From: Ancistrus triradiatus
Lineage: Eukaryota > Chordata > Actinopteri > Siluriformes > Loricariidae
Direction of reading: 5' to 3'
NCBI GenBank assembly: GCA_025084515.1
Contig: JAJAGP010002218.1
Coordinates: 1 to 64,000, forward strand
DNA length: 64,000 nucleotides
Position 1 is the stretch's first letter. Every line of letters starts with the position of its first letter. This document shows positions 29,376 through 40,740 of this stretch, piece by piece. A program made the translations under genes and the position numbers. The notes under the pieces are model-generated. The model was not told the origin of the DNA, searched no databases, and worked only from the letters and a program-made list of their open reading frames with translations.

Positions 29376-32140
29376 ATGCTTGTTGAGAATCAAAAACAGC
29401 AAGTACCGAGCCAATTTTCCCATAAGTAATAATGTAAATAATTGTATAATGCATTATATGCATTAATTGACTTGTATTGCACTTGTGCTGTCTGATTTAC
29501 GATGGGGTTACATTTCCGACAAATCCATAATACTTATTTGCGCAAAGAATACAGCACTGTAGAATAATGAAAAAGACAATAAACACAGCGGAGATCTGCA
29601 TTGAGCGAGAGCTATTGTGGGACTGAATCACTGTATGCTGAATCGTGAATCATGAATCATGAATCGAGTTTCAGCAGATGTCATGACACTACCCAGCTCC
29701 AACAAGTCAGTCCATCAGCTTTCTGTCCTCTTAAAACAAAGTTGATAAAGAAGGTTTACCAAACTTTGATGGAGAATTCTACTGACTTGCACAGGGTCCT
29801 GAGCTTAACTCCATCAGACAACTTTGAGATTAATCGGAATAGTGAGTCAGGCCATATTTGTTCAACATTGTTGCATAACCTCACAGTCGTCTTCCAACAT
29901 GTAGTGGAAAGCCTTATGAGAAAAGCACCAAAATAGGAACAAGTGCCATGCTAATACCCATGGTTATGGATGCAGGCTTTGGATGTTCATAAGCTTTTGG
30001 CTTTTGATGTATATAGTGTATTTGGTGTATATAATTTGGTGTATTAATCTACAGTATGATATGCAATGCATGTCACTCCAGAGTAAAGGTGATTTGTCAC
30101 TTTATGTTATGTTCAATAAGAAGTTGCAGTTTTATATCAATTACAGTGTTTAAAATTCCAGTGGTGTTGGAACAAGTGTGTGCGTGCGTATATGTGTTTG
30201 TGTTTGTGTGTCTGTGTGTGGTTTGGGGTTAAACACATTCTTATCTACAATATCGTGGCACTGTAGAAAAAGTTTGGCAACCACTGGCTTACAGGATGCA
30301 TCAGGCATTTAAGTTAATTCAAATATAAATATTATTACAATAATTAGTATTTTTGTAGTTGTTGTGTTTGCATTCATTAATTCTGCCTTGTGTTAGTAAC
30401 AACAGCGACCTTATTAGTTTGCATAATCACACTTTTTCCTGATTGCGCAGATATATTCTAAAATGTTAAAAAGGCCCCAAACACACTTCATCATTCCTTC
30501 CAAAGCACTATAATAGAAACATTACCTAAATGGCTGGCAAGCTGTGGCTGTTAGCTGAATGCTAATAGGTGTCAGAAAAGGGGGCTAGAATTTATGACAC
30601 ACCATCTGTTCTCCAGCATGCAGCTCAATGTGTACTTCCAATGTTAGCTCTGGTAAAGACTTCCCATTCAAACTCACTAATCACCTCTCCTAACAGGAAT
30701 TAGCTTTTGGTTCAGTCTGCACAATAATGTTTTCAGCTCCTCTTCTCGATGGAATTAAAGTGCCATTAATTCTCTGTTGGATGTCGGTGAATAATCTCCT
30801 TTCAGACAAGGCATTATTTTGTAATTAAAAAACAACCGTCATTATCATATTTTGCTCGTTAAAGGAGGGACTGTTGTTATTTCTCCCGTTGTTATTTATA
30901 ACATTACTTTTCTCTCAGTCTTTTTGTGTACAAAGTGAAAAAGGACACAAGGTAATAATGAGGCTAAATATAGACGCTTCTGAAATACTGCGTGTAAAAA
31001 CCTGATCGTGCGTCGTAAATACTTCAGTGAGCTGAAATTAAAGACACCAGAATATGATCCAAAAATATATATTACTTTAAAGAAAGATCGCTGGTAGAAT
31101 ATTCCATCCTGTCCATCTGTCCAAACAAGTTTACTTTTGCATTTGTCTTTTCCAGATTCCCCTAGGTCTAATGATGTCCAATACAGTCTGATGAAGCGCT
31201 AAAGATTTCCCATATCCTAAAACAGTAAAAAGCTAATTGTGGAGCCTCAGTCTGATTTAGTGTTCAGTGCTTTATATGGCTGGCATCTGTAGCCCTTTAG
31301 CCTAGTCTCTAAAGAGGCATACGTTATGATCCTGCTGTCAGTGAAATCAATCCTTATCAATTTTAAAGTTCAAATTTTGATTTCATGACTTTCAGGGGAC
31401 CAGCTAGGAGTGAAAATGGCTGTTTCACCCGCTTTTTCTGTTCTCCATCTGCTTGCGTATTGATTGTCTGTCCCTCTTTGGCTGCGGCTCAGTGAGAGAG
31501 AATAGAGAGAGAGCAAGGATGAGAGCGAGAGTGTGAAAGCAGGACAGAATGGAGAGTAGAGCTAAAGATTTAGTTGAGTTAAATAATGTTACCAGCCGTT
31601 CAGGCTAAGTCTGTGGACATCTGTGAAGATGACAGGCAACACGTCAGCTGGGATTGCTTTTCTGGATCTACTCTGTATTTAAATCTTTTCTAGGTGTGTG
31701 CTAAAGATTTATAGGAGTGACCGTACAGGTTTGCATTTGCACAATGTTATGAAGGTTTGTTTGCAACGGTGCTGTTGGTAAATATGACACTATGTTTCAA
31801 GGAGAAAAGTGTCTTTTCTACTGTTTCTTATACAGCACGAAATGCTTAAATCATCACAACCCCAAGAACAAACAGCTGAGTGCAAAATTTGCATAGCCTT
31901 AAAACAAAAGTAAACGGAGCAAGAAATGGCATTTTGAACAACCTGACAGCACTATTATTGGTTAGTAGTGATTGGTATTATGTATGGTCACTGTTTACCC
32001 ATACAACTACTTCCATCCTCACTTCACGTCCCCTAATAATGCTTAACACATCTGTTCTATGTGAATTTATTGTCCAGTGTTTGCTTTGTGCTCCTACTTA
32101 ACATGATTTATGTGCTAAACTGTATATATGTTTGTGTTGG
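29372..32140. other. 2.8 kb of apparently single-copy DNA
   Basis: The longest stretch in the window without a transposon, LINE or SINE that I can recognise. No coding exon was identified. It holds the homeodomain-motif-rich segment listed below and a (GTGT)-rich patch at 30176-30225. It would be a natural place for cis-regulatory DNA or an unrecognised noncoding exon. Confidence 0.45.
30720..31010. promoter_or_regulatory. possible conserved noncoding element
   Basis: Non-repetitive sequence with several TAAT cores: GGAATTAAAGTGCCATTAAT, TTGTAATTAAAAAACAACCG and GTTATTTATAAC. Surrounding DNA has a balanced, complex composition unlike the decayed repeats nearby. This is typical of vertebrate developmental enhancers, but the assignment is inference and could be chance in AT-rich DNA. 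Confidence 0.25.
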
Positions 32141-32698
32141 GCGGCACGGTGGTGCAGCGTTTAGCACTGTGGTCTCACAGCTCCAGTGTCCCTGGTTCGA
32201 TCCTGACTCAGACTCTGACTGTGTGAGTTTGCATGTCCTCCCCATGTCAGTGTGGGTTTACTCTGGGTGCTCTGGTTCCTTCCATAGATCGAGACATGCA
32301 TTAGGTTTATTGATTACACTAAATTGGCCTAATCTGTGTATATATCGCTAGCTTCAAAGTCAAGTCAGATTTATTTATATAGCACTTTTGGCAATGGAGC
32401 ATTGTCTCAAAACATCTTTACAATTTTAGATTATCTTCTAATATCTACAGCCAGTCCCAAATTGAGAAGCCTAGGACGACAGTGGCAAGGAAAAACTCCC
32501 TAAGTGTTATGAGGAAAAAACCTTGGGAGGACCAAGACTCAAAAAGGAGACCCAACCTACTTGGGTGGCATAGATGATAAATGTAAGAATGAAACTAATT
32601 CAGCACACAGCTCGGAGAGAAAGTAACTTCGTATTTGAATGTAACCTTGTGTCTGTCAAAATAGTCATTGTTGCTGAAAGCGTTGTTAAATAAACCAA
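32141..32698 (+). mobile_element. SINE-C copy split by a LINE-K fragment
   Basis: The left part (32141-32350) has the tRNA-like head GGCGGCACGGTGGTGCAGCG, CTGGTTCGATCCTGACTC over the B box, GAGTTTGCATGTCCTCCCCA and AAATTGGCCTAATCTGTGTA. The right part (about 32630-32698) has GTAACCTTGTGTCTGTCAAA and GCGTTGTTAAATAAACC. Removing the LINE-K fragment at 32357-32628 joins them in the same order as the SINE-C at 41.3-41.8 kb. Confidence 0.78.
32357..32628 (-). mobile_element. LINE-K 3' fragment inside SINE-C
   Basis: Begins CAAAGTCAAGTCAGATTTAT (the reverse complement of the LINE-K tail), then ATAGCACTTTTGGCAATGGA, GGACGACAGTGGCAAGGAAA and TTGGGTGGCATAGATGATAA. Only about 270 bp of the 3' end is present, consistent with 5' truncation during retroposition. 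Confidence 0.82.
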
Positions 32699-32764
32699 AT
32701 AAACAACAAACAAGTATGTATTTTTGTAAATATCAGGGATGGCCTAATAAAATGCCTAATAAAA

Positions 32765-32767
<3 letters not shown>

Positions 32768-32811
<44 letters not shown>

Positions 32812-32847
32812 GCTTATATATATATATATAAGCTTATATATATATAA

Positions 32848-32889
<42 letters not shown>

Positions 32890-32924
32890 CCATATATATA
32901 TATATATGATATATATATATATGG

Positions 32925-32976
<52 letters not shown>

Positions 32977-33090
32977 TTAATATATATATATATACTTAGG
33001 TTGGCATTGCTGTGAATTTTCATGTAAATAAGTATTTTATAAATCATACAACACAAGTGTTCTATAATTTTTATATATATTATATATATA

Positions 33091-33184
<94 letters not shown>

Positions 33185-33212
33185 TATATATATGTATACA
33201 TATTATATTAGA
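32768..33212. repeat. two long (AT)n arrays with palindromic interruptions
   Basis: 32768-32992 is (AT)n broken by GGCTTATATA and TATAAGCC motifs that are inverted copies of each other. A second array lies at 33074-33195. The spacer 32993-33073 is ordinary sequence. The frames give only Tyr/Ile repeats. Confidence 0.95.
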
Positions 33213-33291
33213 ACTTATATATATTAGAACTTAACTTATTTAGCTTGAACTTTTTAGTAGCTGGATATTTTATGTTAAATTTTAATTTCTT

Positions 33292-33436
33292 ACATTTACA
33301 GCATTTAGCAGACGCCCTTGTCCAGAGTGACTTAAAATTGATACAATTTTTTACAATCCAAGCCATTGTGGGTGGGATTTGAACCCTGGACCTTTTGGTC
33401 CATAGTCCAGTACCTTAACTGCTAGGCTACCACCGC
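33292..33436 (-). mobile_element. SINE-A copy, inverted, internally deleted
   Basis: Complete tail (TACATTTACAGCATTTAGCA on the plus strand) and head (GTAGCCTAGCAGTTAAGGTA on the minus strand), but the middle section with TCCTTGAGCAAGACCC is missing: CATTGTGGGT is joined directly to GGGATTTGAACC. Confidence 0.85.
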
Positions 33437-34914
33437 TAGGTGACTAATGCTTAAATTTTCTAATCTTTATATGTACTCATGTATTTAACTCAACTTTTGT
33501 AATACTTTCTATGTAGATTGACATAAACACTCTATAAATAAAGATACACTTTGTACTATATTGGAATATTATACAAGAAAAGGCACAATGCAAACACTTA
33601 CACCGTCACTACAAGAGTATCTCATTTTATCTCTCTTTTTTTCTAGTGCACAAACTAAGGCTGCCGATTTTTCTTGGCAACTTGGAGTGGGATAAACATT
33701 AAATCGTGGGAAACATATCGGGCCAACGATAAACCAGTGCCCCTGCACTAACTGCCCACTGAGTGGGTGGGACAAGGATGCCATGACCCTGCTGGCCTTC
33801 CCACCAGTCCCTGCTAACAGCTTTGGCCCAGAGGTCAGTCCAATTTCCCCAGTGCTGAGTGCTCATTACACACACACGCCGTGATAAATGCCCACGGCTG
33901 CACGTGGTTGCGTTGTCACGGCGCCCGTCGCTTGGGAGGCCGGAGGAGACGGATAGGCTCCTGGTCTGGATGTCGGCACGGGAGTCGTTACCTAGCAACC
34001 TGTACCTGGGTCTCTTCTGCCATCTTCCCTTATTTTATTTTCACTTATGTATCTCAGTCTTTTAAATGGGTTCGTCCCTCAGCTTTACTCCTGCTAGCTG
34101 ATAGTCCACGTACTGCAATGTAAAAGGGGGACTGAGGAAAGCAAGGGGATTGAAGGTTAGATGTAAAACGGCACCTTCTGACCCAGGGATTTCTACCAAA
34201 TTTCATTCTGAGACCCTTTTTGAAGCTGCACATCGTTATTTTTTTAAAGGGATTTTATTTGATTTGTCATATATTCATTTGTTGTAGATAGGATCTATAT
34301 GTTATTCCAAATGTTAGATTTCTTCATGTTTTTCAATGCATTTGTTTAAAGATGTGTGTAGAAACAACTATAATTAGTTTTTCGCATGAGGCGAGTTTGG
34401 CGACTTAAGGAGGTTACAAAAACTAGACAAAAGCAGTGACATTTATACATGATGCTGACATAATCTGTTTTGCTGAGCAACCCTCACGTACAATCACATT
34501 TACAATGTACATAAACATGTACTAAAAGACTGACGATGAGATTCACACATCAATGGAGCAATAACAATTAGCAGCAAGGCATCAGCTGAATGAACAGGGG
34601 CAAGATCCAGCCAGCTGAGGAGAGAGCAGGGAAGGCATCCCTGTCAGTAGGATTAAAGTGACACCTATTGACCGGTCGGCTGAAACTTGGAGGTGTAACG
34701 AGGTAGAATTTCATTCCTGGCAAGACATTTGTCACATTTCAAATATGGCCAGGGTGAGAGCCGAGGGTTGGCGGTTTTTGAGGTAAAGTGCATGGAGGGA
34801 AATCCGTCCTCCCATCACAGATGGCGAGAGAGTTTGGCCAGATAGTGGGGGAGCGAGATAACGAAGTTAGACTGTATATTGTAATTACAAATATAATTAA
34901 TGTTCTAAAAGTAC
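33437..34914. other. 1.5 kb of apparently single-copy DNA, partly GC-rich
   Basis: 33640-34110 is distinctly more GC- and CpG-rich than the rest of the window. It contains GTTACCTAGCAAC at 33987-33999, which fits the palindromic RFX 'X-box' pattern, and the E-box CACGTG near 33902. Short frames here show no protein family. A promoter or enhancer is possible but unproven. Confidence 0.4.
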
Positions 34915-35195
34915 ACAGTGGTGCTCAGATGGTTCAGCAGTCATGGAGCGTGTGCCTGGGCACGTTTCACCCTCAAAGCGTGGTTTGTTTGACAAGTGTG
35001 ATCGCCCCATGCTGAACTGTGCTCAAGAACACTTGAAGAGGTTGGTTCAGGTGCAGTTAAGTTGAACAAAACATCAGCTGCGTCCATGAAAATCTTTTTA
35101 TATATGCAGCGTGAGTAGCCAAAAATTGCTGCATGCATAATCAGTAAATCTATTATAGGCATATAAGAGAGCTGTGTGTCAATGCGCCACAAAAA
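34915..35195 (+). repeat. composite SINE-like repeat, unclassified
   Basis: 34918-35040 starts GTGGTGCTCAGATGGTTCAG, a tRNA-like head. 35098-35170 is the partner of the repeat at 15735-15805. Together with the adjoining SINE-B they may form one composite retroposon; boundaries are approximate. Confidence 0.5.
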
Positions 35196-35345
35196 AGCAT
35201 TGTGGGAACCCAGGTTTGAGTACTGGAAGGACCTTCCAGCTGAGTTGGGTGTCACATGCAGACAAATTTGGCCAGACAGGCCACTGCAGCAGAGGCCCCT
35301 GTGGGTCCTACAATGGACTGTCAACCCATTCAGGGTATGGTTACT
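35196..35345 (+). mobile_element. SINE-B copy
   Basis: CATTGTGGGAACCCAGGTTT, GAGTACTGGAAGGACCTTCC, GAGTTGGGTGTCACATGCAG, then GGTCCTACAATGGACTGTCA. Same order as the 24.2 and 60.4 kb copies. Confidence 0.65.
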
Positions 35346-36720
35346 CCAGGGATAGGCACTGGAGCTCCTATGTAAAAAAGTGCACAGTAAAAGCATTGTA
35401 GCTGAGTTCTTGAATATTTTTCTTTTATGAAAAAGTGACAGTTTTCATCTTTACACTTGTATAATTAATTTTATAAATTTGGTGTTTATGAACAAATATT
35501 ATTAGAAGGTAATAGAAAGTGAAAGTGTGAAACACCGTGTGAAAGGAATGTTTTTTCTTCACCTCTGAAGCAACAAAAACTGATGAATTTTTCAATGCTT
35601 AGTTCTAAACTCACAGATTCAACTTTTACTTCGGCTCCTCAGCTCCACTTCCATCCACAATTCCTTGCTGGAATGCAATAACTGCAGTAAAATATTAAAA
35701 TACAGTGGCAGTAAACAGTAACAAAATGTGCCCGTTCCACCCAAGTGATCAGTTTATATCCGAGCTAAACAAAAGTGAGTGGATTTATTTTTATGAAATT
35801 ACGTGTTAAATGAAAGTGTATGTATTTGCATGCTTTTACACAAACAGTGCCGGGTTTGTGCAATAAAGCATGTAATAAAATTAGATTGAGCTATATTAGA
35901 AAGCGGGATTCCTGACTGTGGGAGAACGGTCATTATCCAACTGAGACACAGACAGGGTGGGGAGTTTAACTTAAGACACTGGTGAAAATATGTGTGTGTG
36001 TGTGTGTCTGTGTGTGTGTGTGTGTGTTTGGGGGTATCCCAGGACCTGATATTTTTGTATATCATGTGGTGCCACCATTCTGGGTGGGTCCCTCAGCCTC
36101 AGTGGGCCTCAAATGCATGACCAGATTAGAAGGAAGCAGACGATGGTATACAGTCCTCATGGTAGTTTTGTTTGTGTCTCTGTTTAGTTAAACCCACAGA
36201 GAAAGTTCAGCAGGCAGAGAAGCAGAAGTGGACATTCTTTCTAAGATTCCCTTATCAAAACAATAAAATGGATAGAAATTGAAGATTTAGTGGTCTCCTT
36301 TCTGGTTACCTTGCATGTTACAGTACTAAAATATTTTACTTACATCTATAAGAAGCATTAATACTCTGTTCCAGGTGCAGGTGGTGGTCAGAGAAGCAGG
36401 GAACACTGAAGTTTATACAAAATGTTTTCTATTCTAAAAGTGGTGGGACTTCACATCTGAACTTATAACGCACGCCTCAAAAACACACTGAACAAAAACT
36501 TTGTGCTTTTTGCAACCTGTACAAGAAATTTGCCTTGTTATTTTAAGATTGTAAGTTCCTGTAAGCCCAAGACAGCCTACGTAAGCTTTGGTGAGAATGA
36601 CAGCAGTTATGTATATATTTATGCACCATTTAACTTCTGCATTATGTTCTGTGTTTTTGTTTTGTTGACCAAAATGGGCTTTGACCAGACATCATGTAAC
36701 TATAATTCCAATTTTATTTT
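35346..36720. other. 1.4 kb without gene; contains (TG)n
   Basis: No exon or transposon recognised. A (TG)n microsatellite lies at 35990-36028. Confidence 0.45.
35990..36028. repeat. (TG)n microsatellite
   Basis: TG dinucleotides with one CTG interruption. Confidence 0.95.
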
Positions 36721-36722
36721 TA

Positions 36723-38516
36723 CAACCCCTGGCAAAAAGTATGGAGTCACCAGTCTTGGATGAGCACTCATTCAGACATTTCATTCTGTAAAACAAACTC
36801 AGATCAAAAACATGATACAATAATAAGGTCATTCCAAAGTGAAACTTGTTGGCTTTCAGGAACACTCAAAGAAATGAAGAGAAAACATTGTGGAAGTCAG
36901 TCAGTGAATGTTACTTTTATTGACCAAGCACAGGGAAAAAAATATGGAATCACTCAATTCTGAGGAAAAAAAGTATGGAATCATGAAAAACAGATAAACA
37001 AAAGACCATTCAAAATACATCACTAGTAATTTAGTTGCACCACCTTTGGCTTTTATAACGGCTTTCAGTCTCTGAGGCATGGACTTGATGAGTGACAAAC
37101 AGTATTCTGCATCAATTTGGTGCCAACTCTCTTTGATAGCAGTTGCCAGAATCAGCTTTGCAGGTCGGAGCCTTTCTTGTGGACCATTTTTTTAATTTCC
37201 CACCACAGGTTTTTCAATTGGTTTGAGATCTGGACTATTTGCAGGCCATGACATCGACTAAATGTGTCCCTTTCTCCAAGGAATGCCTTCACTGTTTTTG
37301 CCCTATGGCACGATGCAATTGTCATCTTTGGAAAATTATTTCATCACCCTCCTCCAAGATCTGTTTCAACTGAAGGGATGAGAAAAACTGTCCAAAATCT
37401 CAATGTAAACTTGGTGCATCGATAGAAGAATTAACCACAGTCATCTCCCCAGTGCCTTTGCCTGACATGCAGCCCCATATCATCAAGGACTTTTTTGGAA
37501 ATTGGTTGGTTGTTTTCTTGAGGCAGGCCTCTTCATAAATCTCCCTGGAACGGCACCAAACAAAAGTTCCAGCATCATCACCTTGTCCAATGCAGATTCC
37601 TTTGACTCATCACTGAAGATAACTTTCATCCAGTCATCCACAGTCCATGATTGCCTCTCCTAGCCCATTGCAGTCTTCTTCTTTTATGTTTAGGTGTCAA
37701 TGATGGTTTTCTTCTTTTAGCTTTCCTGTATTTGAAAATCCCATTTCCTTTAGGCGATTTCTAACGGTTCGGTCACATACATTGGCTCCAGCTTCCTCCC
37801 ATTTATGCTTTCATCTGTGGAGTTGTAACTTTTTCGGTTTTTGTCCCATCAAGACAAATGGCCTTAATTTGTTTGTCTTGACGCGCTTTGATGTCTTTCT
37901 TGGTCTACTACCAGTACGCTTTGGGCTTTAAACAACCATTCCATGCTGTTTGTATTTGGTCCATATCTTGGATACAGCTGACTGCGAACAGCCCACATCT
38001 TTAGCAACCATGCGTGAAGAGTTTACCTTCTTCAAGAAGTTTCACAATCCTCTCTCTCTTGTTTTTCAAGAGACACATTTCTCTTGTTGGAGCCATTGGT
38101 TCTTGCCACTCACTCCACTTCGTCCAGCAAGCCCTCCAAGGTGTCATGACTGCAGGTGTTTTTAACTGCAGACTAACGAGCAGATCTACTCTGAGGCAGG
38201 CGTCCATTTAGGGAAAGGAAATTGACTGGGTGTGTCCTTATTTTCTACCTCCAATTTGAGTGATTCCATACTTTTTTCCTCAGAATTGAGTGATTCCATA
38301 TTTTTTTCCCTGTGCTTGGTCAATAAAAGTAACATTCACTGACTTCCACAATGTTTTCTCTTCATTTCTTTGAGTGTTCCTGAAAGCCAACAAGTTGCAC
38401 TATGGAATGACCTTATTATTGTATCATGTTTTTGATCTGAGTTTGTTTTACAGAATGAAATGTCTGAATGAGTGCTCATCCAAGACTGGTGGTTCCATAC
38501 TTTTTGCCAGGGGTTG
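36723..38516 (-). mobile_element. Tc1-D transposon with about 260-bp inverted repeats
   Basis: Flanked by TA at 36721-36722 and 38517-38518. The left end CAACCCCTGGCAAAAAGTAT and its inverted copy at the right are the start of very long terminal inverted repeats (36723-36983 and 38262-38516). These are nearly identical apart from a 4-bp indel (GTCAGTCAGTGAATG against GTCAGTGAATG) and a few substitutions. Inside each repeat the TATGGAATCA-type motif recurs at the outer and inner ends, an IR/DR arrangement in which transposase binds twice. At 1794 bp it is near the length of a complete Tc1 element. Confidence 0.93.
37020..38210 (-). pseudogene. Tc1-D transposase, frameshifted
   Basis: The minus-strand N terminus near 38100 reads KNKRERIVKLLEEGK, a helix-turn-helix start typical of Tc1-type enzymes. 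This is followed in another frame by VGCSQSAVSKIW-like codons. The first catalytic Asp lies in IFSDES (codon 37611-37609). The catalytic Glu lies in NSPDLKPIEKP (codon 37215-37213). Several frameshifts and stops separate these blocks. Because the ends are so well preserved, the element is probably fairly young, but it does not encode an intact enzyme. Confidence 0.85.
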
Positions 38517-38536
38517 TATACAGACTGTACTTATGG

Positions 38537-38890
38537 AGCCTGGGGCTTAGCCAAATCGAATACCCTAAGACATGATGAAGGTGTTCTCGGAAGGTTGTGG
38601 GTTAATGTCATTTTAGTCTTATTTATAAAGCAGCTTTAACAATAGACATTGTCGCAAAACAGCTATAAAAAAGGCTAGACCCAAATTAGAAGCTAGAGGT
38701 GACAGTGACAAGGAGAAACACCCTGAGATGCTAGAGAAGGAAACTTGAGAAAAAGAAGCAGGCTAGAATCTGGACCCCATCCTCCTCTGGGTGGAACCAG
38801 ACAAGAGAATGATGTTTGTAAGTCCTTAAAAGCAGGATATAAAGGAAACCCAGCAGTATTGTATTTAAGAAATCTGATGTTCATTGTGGA
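38537..38890 (-). mobile_element. diverged LINE-K-like 3' fragment
   Basis: Same architecture as LINE-K but a different subfamily: TCTTATTTATAAAGCAGCTT, GACATTGTCGCAAAACAGCT, AGGTGACAGTGACAAGGAGA and CCTCCTCTGGGTGGAACCAG. It is closely similar to the copy at 40.4-40.7 kb, including the preceding GGAAGGTTGTGGGTT. Confidence 0.7.
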
Positions 38891-38978
38891 ATAAATCCAC
38901 ATTTAGTAGAAACCGTATTCTGAATTTGGAATTTCGATTTACCCCTAGGCAAGCGATATGCAGTACGATACTCTCCTG

Positions 38979-39184
38979 ATTTACTTTACTTTACTTTTAC
39001 AGCATTTAGCAGACGCCCTTATCCAGAGCGACTTACAATTGATACAATCTAACAATCCAAGCAATTATGGGTTAAGGGCCTTGCTCAAGGACCCAACAGT
39101 GGCAGCTTGGCAGAAGTGGGATTTGAGCCCTGGACCTTATGGTCCATAGTCCAGTACCGTAACCGCTAGGCTACCACAGTCCCT
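38979..39184 (-). mobile_element. SINE-A, near full length, inverted
   Basis: All modules are present on the minus strand: head GTAGCCTAGCGGTTACGGTA, middle GGACCATAAGGTCCAGGGCT, body GGGTCCTTGAGCAAGGCCCT, and tail GTAAGTCGCTCTGGATAAGG with CTGCTAAATGCTGTAAAAG. Few differences from the 8.0 and 41.5 kb copies. Confidence 0.88.
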
Positions 39185-40435
39185 CCTGCTGCTGGGCATC
39201 CGGGCAGTAGCCAACTCCTTGGCTTATGATACATTCAACTTACAATGGTTTTATCAGAACTTATCCCCATCTTCAATCGGGGAGCACCTGTACACTCCTA
39301 TGGTGAACTTGATATATTCAGACTAGGGCTTAGTCAAATCGAATACCCTAAAACCTGGTGAAGGTGTACACAGTGGGTTTGTCACTGGATGTGGATAAGT
39401 GTCTATGTATGTGTGTGTTGTTTTTTGTGTTTTTCTGTATAAACAATCAGAGGACGTTTGGCAGGAATATGTGCTAAAGTGTTTCCTCACAGACCTCCAT
39501 TCATTTCCAAAGAAACAAACACTTCTTGCACGTGTACTAAAAATGCCACCGTGGACCTTCAAAGTCCAGCTCTCTTTGAAAGCAAAGATGTCTGGATGTG
39601 TGAATGGGTCTCAGAGTATGTGTGTGTGTCAATATTAGCTTTTCTTGTATCTACAAGACATATTAAAACTGAACTGAAGAATCATTGCGAGGAAGAAAAC
39701 AAGCGGATGTTCAAGTTTTTAATGGACTAGCCTGTCTGGAATATGGTAGAACTGCATTCTGAAGATGGACTTTCACATAAACGCACAAAACCACATGACT
39801 AAGAAGAAACAGATTGCTGGCAGAGCGCTGCAGAGTCTGCCAGCCCACCCATGATGTATTGGGAATCACTCTGACACTAATTACCTTAGATTAACAGTAG
39901 AGCTTGGTGTGACAGTTCACGTAACTGTTTTTTTTTATATCAGTTTCAGATGAATGGGTTGGGGGAGTTTCAAGAAGGATGCTGTTGACAATTGGAATCC
40001 ACCAGCGTGTGCTGTAATCTATTTTTTCCTCCTCCTCTCCCTCCCTCGTTCCTTTCATCTACCCCTCTGTCCATCTGTGATTTGATGGGGGCATGGACAG
40101 AATCACACCGATTGAGATGTTCTGGGTTTAGGCGTGTTTCCACAAGACTGCAGAGAGTGCCTTAATATAACATCGCTTTTCACATTTAGACAAAAATATC
40201 AACAGCTTTATTACTTAAGCCAGCTTACAGAGCAGGTTTACTGGATATGAAAGTGAATTTAAAGTCATAACGACTGATGATTGAAAGCTTGTACCAGTTT
40301 TTATATTGTTTATTGTGGTCATCTTGTATTGGAGAGTCATCCCATGCTCTGTTATATAGAATATACAGAAACTGCCTAAAACAGATCAGGTAGCTTTGTT
40401 AGTTCTGTATTGCATGGCAGTCCCCAAGAAAAAAG
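39185..40435. other. 1.25 kb without gene
   Basis: 39325-39366 repeats a phrase found at 38541-38583 (GGGCTTAGTCAAATCGAATA against GGGCTTAGCCAAATCGAATA), an unclassified short duplicate. Otherwise no feature; 39870-39930 is non-repetitive and AT/GC mixed. Confidence 0.45.
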
Positions 40436-40740
40436 TTCTCTGAAGGTTGTGGGTTTGGGTCATTTTAGTTTTATTCATAAAGCAATTTAAACAATAGACG
40501 TTGTTGCAAACAAGACAAACAAACAAGTCTAGACCCAAATGAGCAGCCAGAGGTGACAGTGGCAAGGAGAAACATTCTGAGATGCTAAAGAAGGAAATTT
40601 GAGAAAAAGAAACTGAAAATCTGGATCCCGTCCCCCTCTGGGTGGAACCAGACAATAGAATTAGGTTTTTAAGTATTGTATTTAAGAATTCTGGTGTTCA
40701 GTGTGTTTTGTTGTGAATAAGTGTCTTGAGAGAATAAAAG
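40436..40740 (-). mobile_element. diverged LINE-K-like 3' fragment
   Basis: GAAGGTTGTGGGTTTGGGTC, TTTTATTCATAAAGCAATTT, AGAGGTGACAGTGGCAAGGA and CCCCCTCTGGGTGGAACCAG, parallel to 38.5-38.9 kb. The two copies are about 1.9 kb apart in the same orientation. Confidence 0.7.

Noticed and set aside
29111..29463. Overlapping 68-99 codon frames rich in Ile and Tyr on both strands
   Set aside because: They are read-through of an (AT)n/(GTAT)n microsatellite and have no non-repetitive protein content.
32814..33227. Tyr/Ile repeat frames
   Set aside because: Products of the long (AT)n arrays.
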